Of a stretch of 64,000 nucleotides of DNA, positions 1-8,036 are shown in pieces (position 1 is the first letter of the stretch; every line of letters begins with the position of its first letter). Both the position numbers and the translations under genes were made by a program. The stretch is from CAYRQP01 sp964426545 (GTDB taxonomy: Bacteria > Fermentibacterota > Fermentibacteria > Fermentibacterales > JCC-6), in assembly GCA_964426545.1 (NCBI GenBank), contig CAYRQP010000002.1, positions 62,001-126,000 of the forward strand. The letters are read 5' to 3'. The notes beneath the pieces are model-generated. The model did not search any database and was not told where the DNA came from. It saw nothing but the letters and a program-made list of their open reading frames with translations.

Positions 1-84
1 GATACAGTGACAATCGCTGAAACCCGGCCGCTTTCGAAGAAGAAACGCTGGCGTTTATTAGAGATCGTCGAAAGAGCCCGATAG
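1..84 (+). CDS. rpsQ: 30S ribosomal protein S17, 3' end only
   Basis: The first 27 codons read to a TAG at 82-84 and give a tail with RPLSKKKRWRLLEIVERAR, which matches the conserved C-terminus of S17 (RPLSKTKRWRVVEI...). The start lies outside the window. S17 binds 16S rRNA in the body of the small subunit. It is followed after 12 bases by rplN, the usual spc-operon order, with an AGGAGA ribosome binding site just after its stop. Confidence 0.93.
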   Translation, partial: DTVTIAETRPLSKKKRWRLLEIVERAR

Positions 85-96
85 GAGATAACCGGT

Positions 97-462
97 ATGA
101 TTCAGCAGGAAACAAGATTAAAGGTTGCCGATAATTCCGGTGCAAAAATCGTTCAGTGCATCAGAGTTCTCGGCGGTACTGGCAGACGCTATGCCACAAT
201 TGGCGATGTCATCGTTATATCGATCAAGGATGCCATTCCGGATGGAACCGTGAAAGCGGGAGAAGTCCATCACGCAGTAGTCGTGAGAACAAGAAAGGAA
301 CTGAACAGAAAAGACGGTACATCTGTCAGATTCGACGACAATGCTGCTGTTATTCTCGATGAAGGATATCAGCCGGTAGCTACGAGAATATTCGGTCCCG
401 TCGGACGAGAACTGAGGGAACACTTCATGAAAATAGTATCGCTTGCCCCGGAGGTTGTGTGA
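97..462 (+). CDS. rplN: 50S ribosomal protein L14
   Basis: Full-length L14 (121 aa, family about 122). It begins with the typical MIQQETRLKVADNSGAK and contains the conserved IFGPVGRELR region near the C-terminus. L14 sits at the subunit interface of the 50S subunit and contacts 23S rRNA and L19. The ATG follows AGGAG at 84-88. Its TGA stop (460-462) overlaps the ATG of rplX, which implies translational coupling inside the spc operon. Confidence 0.97.
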   Translation: MIQQETRLKVADNSGAKIVQCIRVLGGTGRRYATIGDVIVISIKDAIPDGTVKAGEVHHAVVVRTRKELNRKDGTSVRFDDNAAVILDEGYQPVATRIFGPVGRELREHFMKIVSLAPEVV

Positions 463-779
463 TGAATATAAAAAAGGGCGAGAAAGTACTCGTTCATAAG
501 GGTGAAAGCAAAGGAAAGCAGGGAAAAGTGCTGAAAGTATTTCCGAACAGGAACATGGTGATAGTAGAAGGATGCAATCTTCTGAAACGGCATACGCGTC
601 CATCCAACAAGAACCAGCAGGGCGGAATAATAGAAAAAGAAGCACCCATTGACTGTTCCAATATTAAAATTATCTGTCCCGGATGCGGCAAAGCGGTTAG
701 AATAAAGCGCCGTCGTGATCCAGAAGGTCGTCTTGTCAGACACTGCAAATCCTGTGACGAGATAATTTCAACAGGTTAG
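462..779 (+). CDS. rplX: 50S ribosomal protein L24 with C-terminal zinc-ribbon-like motif
   Basis: L24 (105 aa) is an early 50S assembly protein. The KOW-type core IKKGEKVLVHKGESKGKQGKV is at the N-terminus. The C-terminal third has CPGCG and CKSC pairs (two CxxC), a zinc-ribbon-like arrangement seen in a subset of bacterial L24 proteins. ATG at 462 is preferred because GGAGG at 450-454 lies seven bases upstream; a GTG at 459 in the same frame is an alternative one codon earlier. The start overlaps the rplN stop. Confidence 0.95.
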   Translation: MNIKKGEKVLVHKGESKGKQGKVLKVFPNRNMVIVEGCNLLKRHTRPSNKNQQGGIIEKEAPIDCSNIKIICPGCGKAVRIKRRRDPEGRLVRHCKSCDEIISTG

Positions 780-792
780 GAAGGCAGGTAAA

Positions 793-1353
793 ATGAATAA
801 CTCGGCGAGATTACACGCTATTTACACCAAAGAGACCAAGACAAAGATGATGGACCGGTTTCAATACAGCAACGTCCAGGAAATACCCAGTCTTTCGAAA
901 ATCGTCATCAATATGGGGCTTGGTGCTGAAGCTCTTGATAACGCAAACAACCTTACTAACGCTGTCAATCAGTTAACTGCAATAGCAGGACAGACACCTG
1001 TTGTGGTAAAGGCAAAGAGGTCGGTTGCAGGATTCAAACTCAGGGAAGGGTCTCCCATCGGAACTTTCGTAACCCTTAGAGGAACCCGCATGTGGGAATT
1101 TCTCGATAGACTCGTAACATTCTCACTGCCGCAGGTGCGTGACTTCAGGGGACTTTCACCCAGGGGTTTTGACGGTATGGGTAATTATAATTTCGGGATT
1201 GAAGAACAGGTTATTTTTCCCGAAGTTAATGTAGATAAAGTAGACAAATTCAGAGGTATGAACATTACTATCGTTACAACTGCTAAAACGGATGAGGAAT
1301 CACTGGAACTTCTTAAACTTCTGGGTATGCCTTTCCGAAAAAGCGGAAAGTAA
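793..1353 (+). CDS. rplE: 50S ribosomal protein L5
   Basis: L5 (186 aa) binds 5S rRNA in the central protuberance. The conserved VVINMGLG-type motif (here KIVINMGLGAEA), the KRSVAGFKLREG block and the DFRGLSPRGFDGMGNYNFGI block are all present, and length is normal for the family (about 180). It follows rplX after 13 bases with an AGGAAGG ribosome binding site, and precedes the zinc-type rpsN in standard spc order. Confidence 0.97.
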   Translation: MNNSARLHAIYTKETKTKMMDRFQYSNVQEIPSLSKIVINMGLGAEALDNANNLTNAVNQLTAIAGQTPVVVKAKRSVAGFKLREGSPIGTFVTLRGTRMWEFLDRLVTFSLPQVRDFRGLSPRGFDGMGNYNFGIEEQVIFPEVNVDKVDKFRGMNITIVTTAKTDEESLELLKLLGMPFRKSGK

Positions 1354-1367
1354 CAGGGGGGTATAAA

Positions 1368-1553
1368 TTGGCAAAAAAAGCTCTAGTTGAAAAACAGAAA
1401 AGAACTCCCAGGTTCAAAGTTCGAAAGTATAACCGCTGTTCGATCTGCGGACGTCCTCGGGGATATCTGAGAAAATTCGGCATATGCCGTATTTGTTTTC
1501 GGGACATGGCCAACAGGGGCCTGCTTCCTGGTGTACACAAGGCAAGCTGGTAG
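1368..1553 (+). CDS. rpsN: 30S ribosomal protein S14, zinc-binding type Z
   Basis: A 61-aa protein starting at TTG (1368), preceded by AGGGGGG. It has the CxxC...CxxC zinc ribbon (CSICGRP and CRICFRD) and the GLLPGVHKASW end that define the short, zinc-binding (C+) form of S14; the zinc-free form is about 100 aa. S14 is a late-assembly protein of the 30S head. The TTG start is supported by the ribosome binding site and by the family's MAKKAL beginning. Confidence 0.95.
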   Translation: MAKKALVEKQKRTPRFKVRKYNRCSICGRPRGYLRKFGICRICFRDMANRGLLPGVHKASW

Positions 1554-1564
1554 GAGGAAATGAT

Positions 1565-1960
1565 ATGTCAATGACAGACCCCATAGCCGATATGCTTACC
1601 AGAATAAGGAATGCAGCCAAAGCAGAACACAAATATGTAGATATTCCTTCTTCTAATCTTAAGACTTCTATTGCACACACACTTTATTCCAAAGGATTCG
1701 TACGCGGATTCAGAAAGATAGAGGATGGTAAGCAAGGAATTCTCAGAGTGTATCTGGCATACAGAAACAACCAGTCTCTTATCGTTGGAATTAAGAGAAT
1801 ATCGAAACCGGGATGCCGCGTATACAAGTCTGCTGATGACATTCCGAGAGTCATGGGCGGACGCGGAATAGCCATTATTACAACACCGCAAGGCGTTTTG
1901 ACAGATGCGGAAGCAAGAAGACAGCATGTTGGCGGCGAAGTGCTGCTTCATGTCTGGTAG
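1565..1960 (+). CDS. rpsH: 30S ribosomal protein S8
   Basis: S8 (131 aa, family about 130) is a primary 16S rRNA binding protein and the translational repressor of the spc operon in well-studied bacteria. The start MSMTDPIADMLTRIRNA at ATG 1565 has the canonical N-terminus and an AGGAGG site at 1553-1558. The C-terminal signature GIAIITTPQGVLTDAEARR is complete. The frame is open further upstream but that extension overlaps rpsN and is not conserved sequence. Confidence 0.96.
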   Translation: MSMTDPIADMLTRIRNAAKAEHKYVDIPSSNLKTSIAHTLYSKGFVRGFRKIEDGKQGILRVYLAYRNNQSLIVGIKRISKPGCRVYKSADDIPRVMGGRGIAIITTPQGVLTDAEARRQHVGGEVLLHVW

Positions 1961-1969
1961 GAGGTATTT

Positions 1970-2515
1970 ATGTCGCGAATAGGCAGGCTGCCGATACCAA
2001 TTCCTGAAAAGGTTTCTGTATCTGTAGGCAAAGGAACGGTCAAAATTGAAGGGCCGAGAGGGAAATCGGAATATGTACTTCCGGAAGGAATTTCTGCAAA
2101 GATAGATGATGGCAGGCTTGTCATAAGCAGAAAAGATGATACAAAACCGATGAAGACAATACATGGTACATCCCGCGCTCAGATAGCAAACGAGATAACA
2201 GGTGTTTCCGAAGGCCATAAGAAAACCCTTATCGTGAACGGAAAAGGTTATCAGGCTGAAGCCAAGGAGAATGTATTGGAAATGCAGTTGGGATTTTCTC
2301 ACAAGGTCATTTTCGAAATCCCGGTGGGGCTCGAAGTCGAGGCAAAACCCGGACAGAACAGTTTTACATTGATAATAACAGGCAACAGGAAACAGCTCAC
2401 CGGAGCTTTCGCAGCAGAACTTTACAAAGTAAAACCGGTTGAACCGTATAACATGATCGGATTCCGCTACATAGATCAGTATGTCAAACGGAAGACCATC
2501 AAAACAATCACATAG
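1970..2515 (+). CDS. rplF: 50S ribosomal protein L6
   Basis: L6 (181 aa) binds 23S rRNA near the factor-binding site. It has the usual N-terminus MSRIGRLPIPIP, two L6 repeats and the C-terminal motif region EPYNMIGFRYIDQYVKRK, a variant of the family's EPYKGKGIRY. It follows rpsH by nine bases with GGAGG at 1961-1965. Length is normal. Confidence 0.96.
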   Translation: MSRIGRLPIPIPEKVSVSVGKGTVKIEGPRGKSEYVLPEGISAKIDDGRLVISRKDDTKPMKTIHGTSRAQIANEITGVSEGHKKTLIVNGKGYQAEAKENVLEMQLGFSHKVIFEIPVGLEVEAKPGQNSFTLIITGNRKQLTGAFAAELYKVKPVEPYNMIGFRYIDQYVKRKTIKTIT

Positions 2516-2531
2516 AATATCGCGAGGAAAT

Positions 2532-2894
2532 ATGACAAAACTAACCCGCAGACAAAGGCTTCGGATAAGGCATAAGCGTTTGCGCAAGAAGGTGTTTGGA
2601 ACGGCCGGACGACCACGTCTTCATGTGAAGAGGTCTATAAATCACATAGAAGCCAGTCTCATAGATGATATCGCCGGGAAAACACTTCTTTCCGCAACTA
2701 CAAAAGCACTTTCTTTTGCCATTGAGAAAAAGGAAACCAAGACAGAACAGGCTACCCGCCTTGGCAGCCTTATCGGCAAAAAAGCCATTGAGAACGGTAT
2801 TGAGACAGTTGTGTTCGACAGGGGTGGAAATCCTTATAGTGGCAGAATCAAGGCACTGGCAGAAAGTGCCCGGTCCGCCGGACTGAAATTTTAG
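2532..2894 (+). CDS. rplR: 50S ribosomal protein L18
   Basis: L18 (120 aa) binds 5S rRNA together with L5. The start MTKLTRRQRLRIRHKRLRKK at ATG 2532 follows GAGGAAA; the C-terminus VVFDRGGNPYSGRIKALAESARSAGLKF is a close match to the conserved [24 protein letters not shown] pattern. The frame stays open upstream into rplF, but the conserved N-terminus and ribosome binding site decide the start. Confidence 0.96.
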   Translation: MTKLTRRQRLRIRHKRLRKKVFGTAGRPRLHVKRSINHIEASLIDDIAGKTLLSATTKALSFAIEKKETKTEQATRLGSLIGKKAIENGIETVVFDRGGNPYSGRIKALAESARSAGLKF

Positions 2895-2909
2895 AAGGGA
2901 CGGTGGCAA

Positions 2910-3488
2910 ATGGAACAGGATAGACAGCAGAATAGCAGGCAGCGGGACGGCAAACCAAGAGGAAACAGAAAGCCGCAGCGAAGGCAGTCAGTCATAGAAG
3001 AAAAGGGACTTATAGAGAGAACCATTACGGTTAACAGAGTATCAAAAGTCACAAAAGGCGGCAGAAATTTCGGATTCAATGCCATTATTGCAGTTGGTGA
3101 CTGCAAGGGAAGAGTAGGCGTTGGGTTGGGAAAAGCAACAGAACTACCGGCTGCCATCAAAAAAGGTCAGGAAGAGGCTATGAGATCCATGATATCTATA
3201 CCGCTGACCGATGGAAGAACAATACCGCATCTTATTATCGGGAAAAGCGGTGCCGGACAGGTAATTCTGCGTCCTGCCACACCAGGAACAGGAGTGATTG
3301 CGGGAACAGCAGTACGTGCTATCATGGAATGTGCGGGAATCAAGGATATTCTCACAAAAGCCCAGGGTTCTAACAATGCACACAATGTCGTAAACGCGAC
3401 GATGCAGGGATTGAAAGACCTCATTCTGATCGACGAAGTAAGCAGATACAGAGAAGCGGCAGTTGCGAGAAGGAGTTCTGATGAGTAA
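2910..3488 (+). CDS. rpsE: 30S ribosomal protein S5
   Basis: S5 (192 aa) takes part in decoding fidelity and mRNA unwinding at the entry channel. A basic, low-complexity N-terminal extension (about residues 1-30, rich in Q, N, R) precedes the double-stranded RNA-binding domain with RVSKVTKGGRNFGFNAIIAV and VGVGLGKATE. The C-terminal domain has GTGVIAGTAVRAIMECAGI. The stop overlaps the rpmD start by eight bases. Confidence 0.96.
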   Translation: MEQDRQQNSRQRDGKPRGNRKPQRRQSVIEEKGLIERTITVNRVSKVTKGGRNFGFNAIIAVGDCKGRVGVGLGKATELPAAIKKGQEEAMRSMISIPLTDGRTIPHLIIGKSGAGQVILRPATPGTGVIAGTAVRAIMECAGIKDILTKAQGSNNAHNVVNATMQGLKDLILIDEVSRYREAAVARRSSDE

Positions 3489-3669
3489 GAAGCTTAAGGT
3501 CACTCAGTTGCGAAGCGGAATAGGCAGACTCGAAAAACAGAAGCGCACCCTGGAAGCCCTCGGATTGAGGGGTATCAGGCACTCTGTAATTCACGAAGAC
3601 AGACCTAACATCCGCGGTATGATCAATGTAGTCAGTCACCTTGTCAAGGTAGAGGAGGTTGAAGAATGA
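3481..3669 (+). CDS. rpmD: 50S ribosomal protein L30
   Basis: L30 (62 aa, normal for bacteria). The core KVTQLRSGIGRLEKQKRTLEALGLRG is the conserved L30 motif, and the protein ends in an acidic tail VEEVEE. ATG 3481 lies in the end of rpsE with AAGGAG at 3470-3475, so translation is coupled. The stop overlaps the rplO start by four bases (ATGA). Confidence 0.95.
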   Translation: MSKKLKVTQLRSGIGRLEKQKRTLEALGLRGIRHSVIHEDRPNIRGMINVVSHLVKVEEVEE

Positions 3670-4106
3670 GACGTCTGCAACACTTGAAATCTTCTCCCGG
3701 CGCAACAAAGTCATCGATGAGAAAAGGTCGCGGCAGGGGCAGCAAAGGCAGAACCTGTGGCAGCGGACACAAAGGACAGAATTCACGCGCCAGTGTAAGT
3801 CCGTGGTTCGAAGGCGGACAGATGCCGCTTCAGCGGCGACTGAGCCACAAGGGTTTTAATAACAACCGCTTTGCTGTGAAGTATCAGATCGTCAATATTG
3901 GTTTGCTCGAGCGTTTCGATGCAGGCACGATAGTAACACCTGATCTTCTCAAGGAATCCGGATTAATCTCTTCGAGACGAGAGAAGGTTAAAATTCTCGG
4001 CACAGGTGAAATTACTAAGAAGTTAACTGTTCAGGTACATGCCTTCAGTTCTGTTGCTGAAAAGGCAATTGTCGAGGCAGGCGGGAAAGCAGAGGTTATC
4101 CGGTAA
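3666..4106 (+). CDS. rplO: 50S ribosomal protein L15
   Basis: L15 (146 aa) is a 23S rRNA-binding late-assembly protein. It shows the Gly/Arg-rich N-terminus RGRGSKGRTCGSGHKGQ and the later GFEGGQMPLQRRL-like block (here WFEGGQMPLQRRLSHKGF), and ends in a normal folded domain. The ATG overlaps the rpmD stop and the TAA overlaps the secY ATG by one base, so rpmD-rplO-secY are tightly coupled. Confidence 0.96.
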   Translation: MRRLQHLKSSPGATKSSMRKGRGRGSKGRTCGSGHKGQNSRASVSPWFEGGQMPLQRRLSHKGFNNNRFAVKYQIVNIGLLERFDAGTIVTPDLLKESGLISSRREKVKILGTGEITKKLTVQVHAFSSVAEKAIVEAGGKAEVIR

Positions 4107-5413
4107 TGCGCGGCTTTGAAAGTATTCTGAAAATTGGTGAACTCAGAAAGAAAATCTTCTATACTTTTCTTCTTCTGGCTGTTTACAGACTCGGCGGCCA
4201 CATACCTGTTCCCGGCATAAACGGCGATGCTCTTACAGAGGCATTTAGTTCGGGTGGCGGCGGTCTTATGGGAATGTATGACCTGTTTGTCGGCGGAGCG
4301 CTACAGAGAGCATCTGTATTTGCACTTGGAATCATGCCGTACATCTCCGCCTCGATTATCATTCAGCTTCTTACATCGGTTTTCCCATACTTCGAAAGAT
4401 TGAAGAAAGAAGGAGAAGCTGGCCGTCAGAAGATGACTGAAATCACAAGATATGCTACTGTTGTCCTTGCAATGATACAGGGACTCGGTATAAGTCAGTA
4501 CATCATAGGAATGAACTCTCAGGTACCCGGAGTTGTACCGAATCCGGGATTGGGATTTACAATTCAGACTGTAGTAACTCTGATAACGGGTACTATTTTT
4601 GTCATGTGGCTGGGTGAAAGAATTACTGAGCGTGGAATTGGCAACGGTATAAGTCTGATAATCTTTGCCGGCATAGTCGGAAGACTGCCGGGTGCTTTGA
4701 TTTCTATTTATCGCGATGTTTTCGTGCTTCAGCAGACAGGTTTCTTGACAGCAGTATTCCTTGGTTTCTTCATGTTTGCCGTGATTGCCTTTGTGGTACT
4801 TATGACCGAAGCCCAAAGGCGGATACCCGTTACCTATGCCAAACAGGTTAAGGGTCGAAAAGTCTATGGCGGACAGAACACTCATATCCCCATACGCTTG
4901 AATACAGCCGGAGTTATTCCTGTCATATTCTCGCAGGCATTCATGATGTTTCCGAGCAGCATAGCAATGTTCTTCCCCGGATCAGGGATCGATACATGGG
5001 TAGCTAAGTATCTCTCACCTGGTGGTGCAATCTATATTACGGTTTACTGCCTGCTCATCATTCTCTTTGCATACATATATACGGCAATAACATTCAATCC
5101 CCAGGACCTGGCCGACAACATGAAAAAATATGGAGGCTTCATTCCGGGCAGAAAACCCGGGAAAAGCACTGCCAAGTACATAGAAAAGGTTCTTGTGCGC
5201 GTAACACTTCCGGGTGCTCTGTTCCTTGCGGCTGTTGCTGTAATGCCCATGCTTCTCACAAGGCATGCCAATGTGAATTTCATGTTTGGCGGGACAAGCC
5301 TCCTGATTGTGGTAGGTGTAGCACTCGAAACGCTCAGACAGATCGAGACACATCTTCTGATGCGTCACTATGACGGGTTCCTTTCAAAGGGAAAAATCAG
5401 AGGGAGAAGATAG
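4106..5413 (+). CDS. secY: Protein translocase subunit SecY
   Basis: SecY (435 aa) is the channel subunit of the SecYEG translocon. The N-terminal block LRKKIFYTFLLLAVYRLGGHIPVPGIN, the plug/TM2 segment with ALGIMPYISASIIIQLL and the cytosolic loop QRRIPVTYAKQV are diagnostic; about ten membrane helices are visible. It ends with a basic cytosolic tail. Its partner secG is at 14861; secE is not in the window. Placement after rplO is the standard spc order. Confidence 0.97.
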   Translation: MRGFESILKIGELRKKIFYTFLLLAVYRLGGHIPVPGINGDALTEAFSSGGGGLMGMYDLFVGGALQRASVFALGIMPYISASIIIQLLTSVFPYFERLKKEGEAGRQKMTEITRYATVVLAMIQGLGISQYIIGMNSQVPGVVPNPGLGFTIQTVVTLITGTIFVMWLGERITERGIGNGISLIIFAGIVGRLPGALISIYRDVFVLQQTGFLTAVFLGFFMFAVIAFVVLMTEAQRRIPVTYAKQVKGRKVYGGQNTHIPIRLNTAGVIPVIFSQAFMMFPSSIAMFFPGSGIDTWVAKYLSPGGAIYITVYCLLIILFAYIYTAITFNPQDLADNMKKYGGFIPGRKPGKSTAKYIEKVLVRVTLPGALFLAAVAVMPMLLTRHANVNFMFGGTSLLIVVGVALETLRQIETHLLMRHYDGFLSKGKIRGRR

Positions 5414-5417
5414 TCTG

Positions 5418-6047
5418 ATGAATCAGTTCAGAATTGTCTTACTGGGACCACCCGGTTCCGGGAAAAGTGTGACAACGGCAATGCTGTGTCAGAAACATGA
5501 ACTCATTCATATATCAACCGGTAATATTTTCAAGGAAGAAGTGCGTCACAGAACTGACCTTGGGAAAAAAATAGAGGATACGATAGCAGCCGGTGATCTT
5601 GTCAGCGACGAAATAGTCAACGAGGTCGTATTTCAGAAAATTGCGTCGTCAGAAAAAGGATTTATTCTCGATGGCTATCCCCGTACACTTCAACAGGCTG
5701 AATCTCTCGATTTATGGCTCGAAAAACGCGGAGAACCGCTGACAGATATAATCTCACTTAGCGTGCCTGAAGAAATTCTCATAAAGAGAATAGCCGGAAG
5801 ATTGACATGTACCGAATGTGGTTTCAGCAGTAAACAGTCTGAATATGACGAAGGGGACTTGTGTCCCCGGTGCAGTAATCCGCTAATTGTCCGTGATGAT
5901 GACAAAATAGATATACTGAAACACAGATTTGTCAATTATCGCAAAAAAACAGCACCCTTAAAAGAGTACTATAGAAACTTACTTAAGATAGTTGATGGAA
6001 CCGATACTGTTGAAGAAGTCGTCGAAAAAGTAGAGGAAGTTCTCTAG
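5418..6047 (+). CDS. adk: Adenylate kinase (divergent P-loop)
   Basis: 209 aa; interconverts ATP + AMP and 2 ADP. Present are the P-loop GPPGSGKS, the AMP-binding HISTGN segment, DGYPRT, and a zinc-type LID with four cysteines (CTEC...CPRC). The P-loop reads GPPGSGKSVTT instead of the near-universal GPPGAGKGTQA, which is unusual. The frame is open upstream, but ATG 5418 with the conserved NQFRIVLLGPPG beginning is the sensible start, five bases after secY. The position between secY and map is classical. Confidence 0.9.
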   Translation: MNQFRIVLLGPPGSGKSVTTAMLCQKHELIHISTGNIFKEEVRHRTDLGKKIEDTIAAGDLVSDEIVNEVVFQKIASSEKGFILDGYPRTLQQAESLDLWLEKRGEPLTDIISLSVPEEILIKRIAGRLTCTECGFSSKQSEYDEGDLCPRCSNPLIVRDDDKIDILKHRFVNYRKKTAPLKEYYRNLLKIVDGTDTVEEVVEKVEEVL

Positions 6048-6051
6048 ACCA

Positions 6052-6795
6052 ATGAGTATTGTAAACGCAGTAGAACTCGAATACATGCGTGAATCCTGCT
6101 CAATTGTACGCGAAGCACTTGATGCAATGATGGCGTTTATCAAACCCGGAGTTTCGACTGCAGATATAGACAGGGTGGGAAGAAAAATCATAGAATCTCG
6201 CGGAGCTGTCCCGAGTTTTCTGGGTTACGACGGTTTTCCGGCTTCGGTCTGTGTCTCTATCAACAACGAAGTAGTACATGGTATTCCGTCCACAAAACGG
6301 ATAGTTCGTGAAGGTGACCTTGTCGGTATCGATGTAGGTGCTTTCAAAAACGGATATCATGGCGATGCGGCGGAAACTGTTCCGGTAGGCAGGATAAGTT
6401 CTGAAGCCGCTGAACTGCTAGCAGTTGTGTATACCGCGCGGGATAGAGGTGTTGCCGCTGCAAGAGCAGGTAATAAGGTAGGAGATATCGGGAATGCAAT
6501 TCAACAGTATGTCGAGGGAAAGGGATTCAGTGTCGTGAAGACTCTTGTCGGACACGGAATCGGCAGAAAACTTCACGAAACTCCGCAAGTACCTAATTTC
6601 GGCAGCCCTGGTACGGGTTATAGACTAAAAGCAGGACTTGCCATAGCCATTGAACCGATGATAAATTTCGGCAGAAGTCCTGTCAGCATCCAAAAAGACG
6701 CATGGACTATTGTCACAGATGACGGCACATTGTCGGCTCATGCGGAGCACACGATTGTAATAACTGACAACGAACCTTTAATATTGACGACATGA
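6052..6795 (+). CDS. map: Methionine aminopeptidase, type I
   Basis: 247 aa; removes the initiator Met from new proteins. The pita-bread fold metal ligands are all visible: Asp in GIDVGAF and Asp in YHGDAAET, His in GHGIGR, Glu in IEPMI and Glu in AEHTI, plus the substrate-side His in VVHGIP. There is no N-terminal SH3/zinc extension, so it is the short bacterial form. It starts four bases after adk and ends TGA. Confidence 0.96.
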   Translation: MSIVNAVELEYMRESCSIVREALDAMMAFIKPGVSTADIDRVGRKIIESRGAVPSFLGYDGFPASVCVSINNEVVHGIPSTKRIVREGDLVGIDVGAFKNGYHGDAAETVPVGRISSEAAELLAVVYTARDRGVAAARAGNKVGDIGNAIQQYVEGKGFSVVKTLVGHGIGRKLHETPQVPNFGSPGTGYRLKAGLAIAIEPMINFGRSPVSIQKDAWTIVTDDGTLSAHAEHTIVITDNEPLILTT

Positions 6796-6840
6796 TGATA
6801 ATTAGCAATGATATACGTTCCGCAAAAAGAAAGGTAAGCA

Positions 6841-7059
6841 GTGGTTAAGAACATTGTGAAAGATGGCACAGTTCTGGAAGTACTTCCCAACTACCAATGC
6901 CGAATTGAAATAGATGACATGAAAGGGCATATTGCATTGTGTTATATTTCCGGAAAAATGCGTCAGAATCACATTAGAATACTAGTAGGTGACCGTGTTA
7001 CGGTAGAATTATCTGCCTATGACCTTACCCGCGGCAGGATAACCTACAGATACAAGTGA
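6841..7059 (+). CDS. infA: Translation initiation factor IF-1
   Basis: IF-1 (72 aa), an OB-fold protein that occupies the 30S A site during initiation. The conserved parts GTVLEVLPN, HISGKMR (here YISGKMRQNHIRIL) and GDRVTVELSAYDLTRGRITYRYK are nearly invariant across bacteria. The start is GTG at 6841 with AAAGG a few bases upstream. Residues 20-40 are more divergent than the rest. Confidence 0.95.
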   Translation: MVKNIVKDGTVLEVLPNYQCRIEIDDMKGHIALCYISGKMRQNHIRILVGDRVTVELSAYDLTRGRITYRYK

Positions 7060-7067
7060 GGAAAAAA

Positions 7068-7184
7068 ATGAAAGTAAGAAGTTCAGTTAAAAAAATATGC
7101 GAACACTGTCAGATAATAAGACGGAAAGGGGTTGTGCGGGTGATTTGTTCCCGTGACCCGAAGCATAAGCAACGGCAGGGATAA
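7068..7184 (+). CDS. rpmJ: 50S ribosomal protein L36
   Basis: A 38-aa protein, MKVRSSVKKICEHCQIIRRK then VVRVICSRDPKHKQRQG, read directly from the sequence. It carries the zinc-binding CxxC...C...H ligands (CEHC, C in ICSR, H in KHKQRQG) of the zinc form of L36. GAGG lies just before the ATG, and it stands in its usual place between infA and rpsM. Confidence 0.94.
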   Translation: MKVRSSVKKICEHCQIIRRKGVVRVICSRDPKHKQRQG

Positions 7185-7208
7185 CTGCCGGACATTTGGA
7201 GGTAAACA

Positions 7209-7571
7209 GTGGCGAGAATCGCGGGAGTAGACCTTCCACGGAATAAGCAGATACTTTATGCACTGCCATACATCTATGGAATAGGATTAACTTCTTCAAA
7301 GGAGATTATCGAGAAGACCGGTATTCCTCCCGAAACGAAGACCGATGATCTTACAGAGAGTGAAGTAGCAACATTAAGGAAGATAATCGAATCGGACTAT
7401 GTTGTAGAAGGTGCACTGAGAGCGAAAGTCAACATGAACAAGAAACGTCTGATGGACATCAAGTGCTACCGCGGCATCAGACACAGGAAGGGTCTTCCTG
7501 TCCGTGGACAGCGTACGCACACAAACGCTCGAACCCGCAAGGGTCCTAAGCGTATTACCAAACGGAAATAG
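7209..7571 (+). CDS. rpsM: 30S ribosomal protein S13
   Basis: S13 (120 aa) contacts the P-site tRNA and the 50S subunit from the 30S head. The start MARIAGVDLPRNKQILYALPYIYGIG uses GTG (7209) after GGAGG at 7198-7202. The helix-two-turn-helix and the basic tail GLPVRGQRTHTNARTRKGPK are complete. Confidence 0.97.
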   Translation: MARIAGVDLPRNKQILYALPYIYGIGLTSSKEIIEKTGIPPETKTDDLTESEVATLRKIIESDYVVEGALRAKVNMNKKRLMDIKCYRGIRHRKGLPVRGQRTHTNARTRKGPKRITKRK

Positions 7572-7579
7572 GAGAGAGT

Positions 7580-7990
7580 ATGCCTAAGAAAGCCAAAAAA
7601 GGTAAAACCACACGGGCGGTCAAGAAGAAGAAAGTTACCGATGTCAACGGCATTGCTCATGTAAAATCATCATTTAACAATACCAAGATTACAATTACAG
7701 ATAGAAACGGTAATGTCATTACATGGGCAAGCGGCGGAACCACAGGTGTGAAAGGTACACGAAAGAGCACTGCATTTGCTGCCGGACAGGCTGCAGTTCA
7801 GGTTGCTGAGAAAGCAATCGAAGCAGGATTGAAGAAGATTGAGATTTGGGTCAAAGGACCCGGGTCAGGAAGAGAAGCTGCCGTAAGAGCTCTTCAGACA
7901 GCAGATATTGAAGTTACCGCAATCAAAGACCTCACCAGAATACCCCATAATGGTTGCCGTCCGACTAAGCGTCGAAGAAAAGGGAAATAA
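7580..7990 (+). CDS. rpsK: 30S ribosomal protein S11
   Basis: S11 (136 aa), a 30S platform protein near the Shine-Dalgarno helix. It has a lysine-rich N-terminal tail, then VKSSFNNTKITITDRNGNVI and KGTRKSTAFAAGQAA, and the C-terminus TRIPHNGCRPTKRRR. rpsD normally follows here but is absent; the next gene is rpoA after 46 bases. Confidence 0.97.
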   Translation: MPKKAKKGKTTRAVKKKKVTDVNGIAHVKSSFNNTKITITDRNGNVITWASGGTTGVKGTRKSTAFAAGQAAVQVAEKAIEAGLKKIEIWVKGPGSGREAAVRALQTADIEVTAIKDLTRIPHNGCRPTKRRRKGK

Positions 7991-8036
7991 CAGAAACAGC
8001 GGCAGGACCGCATTAATGATTTCAGGGGAGGATCTG

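Noticed and set aside
1568..2587. Long minus-strand open frame of 339 codons opposite rpsH and rplF
   Set aside because: It lies entirely over well-conserved ribosomal genes, has no family features and is the mirror of their codon bias.
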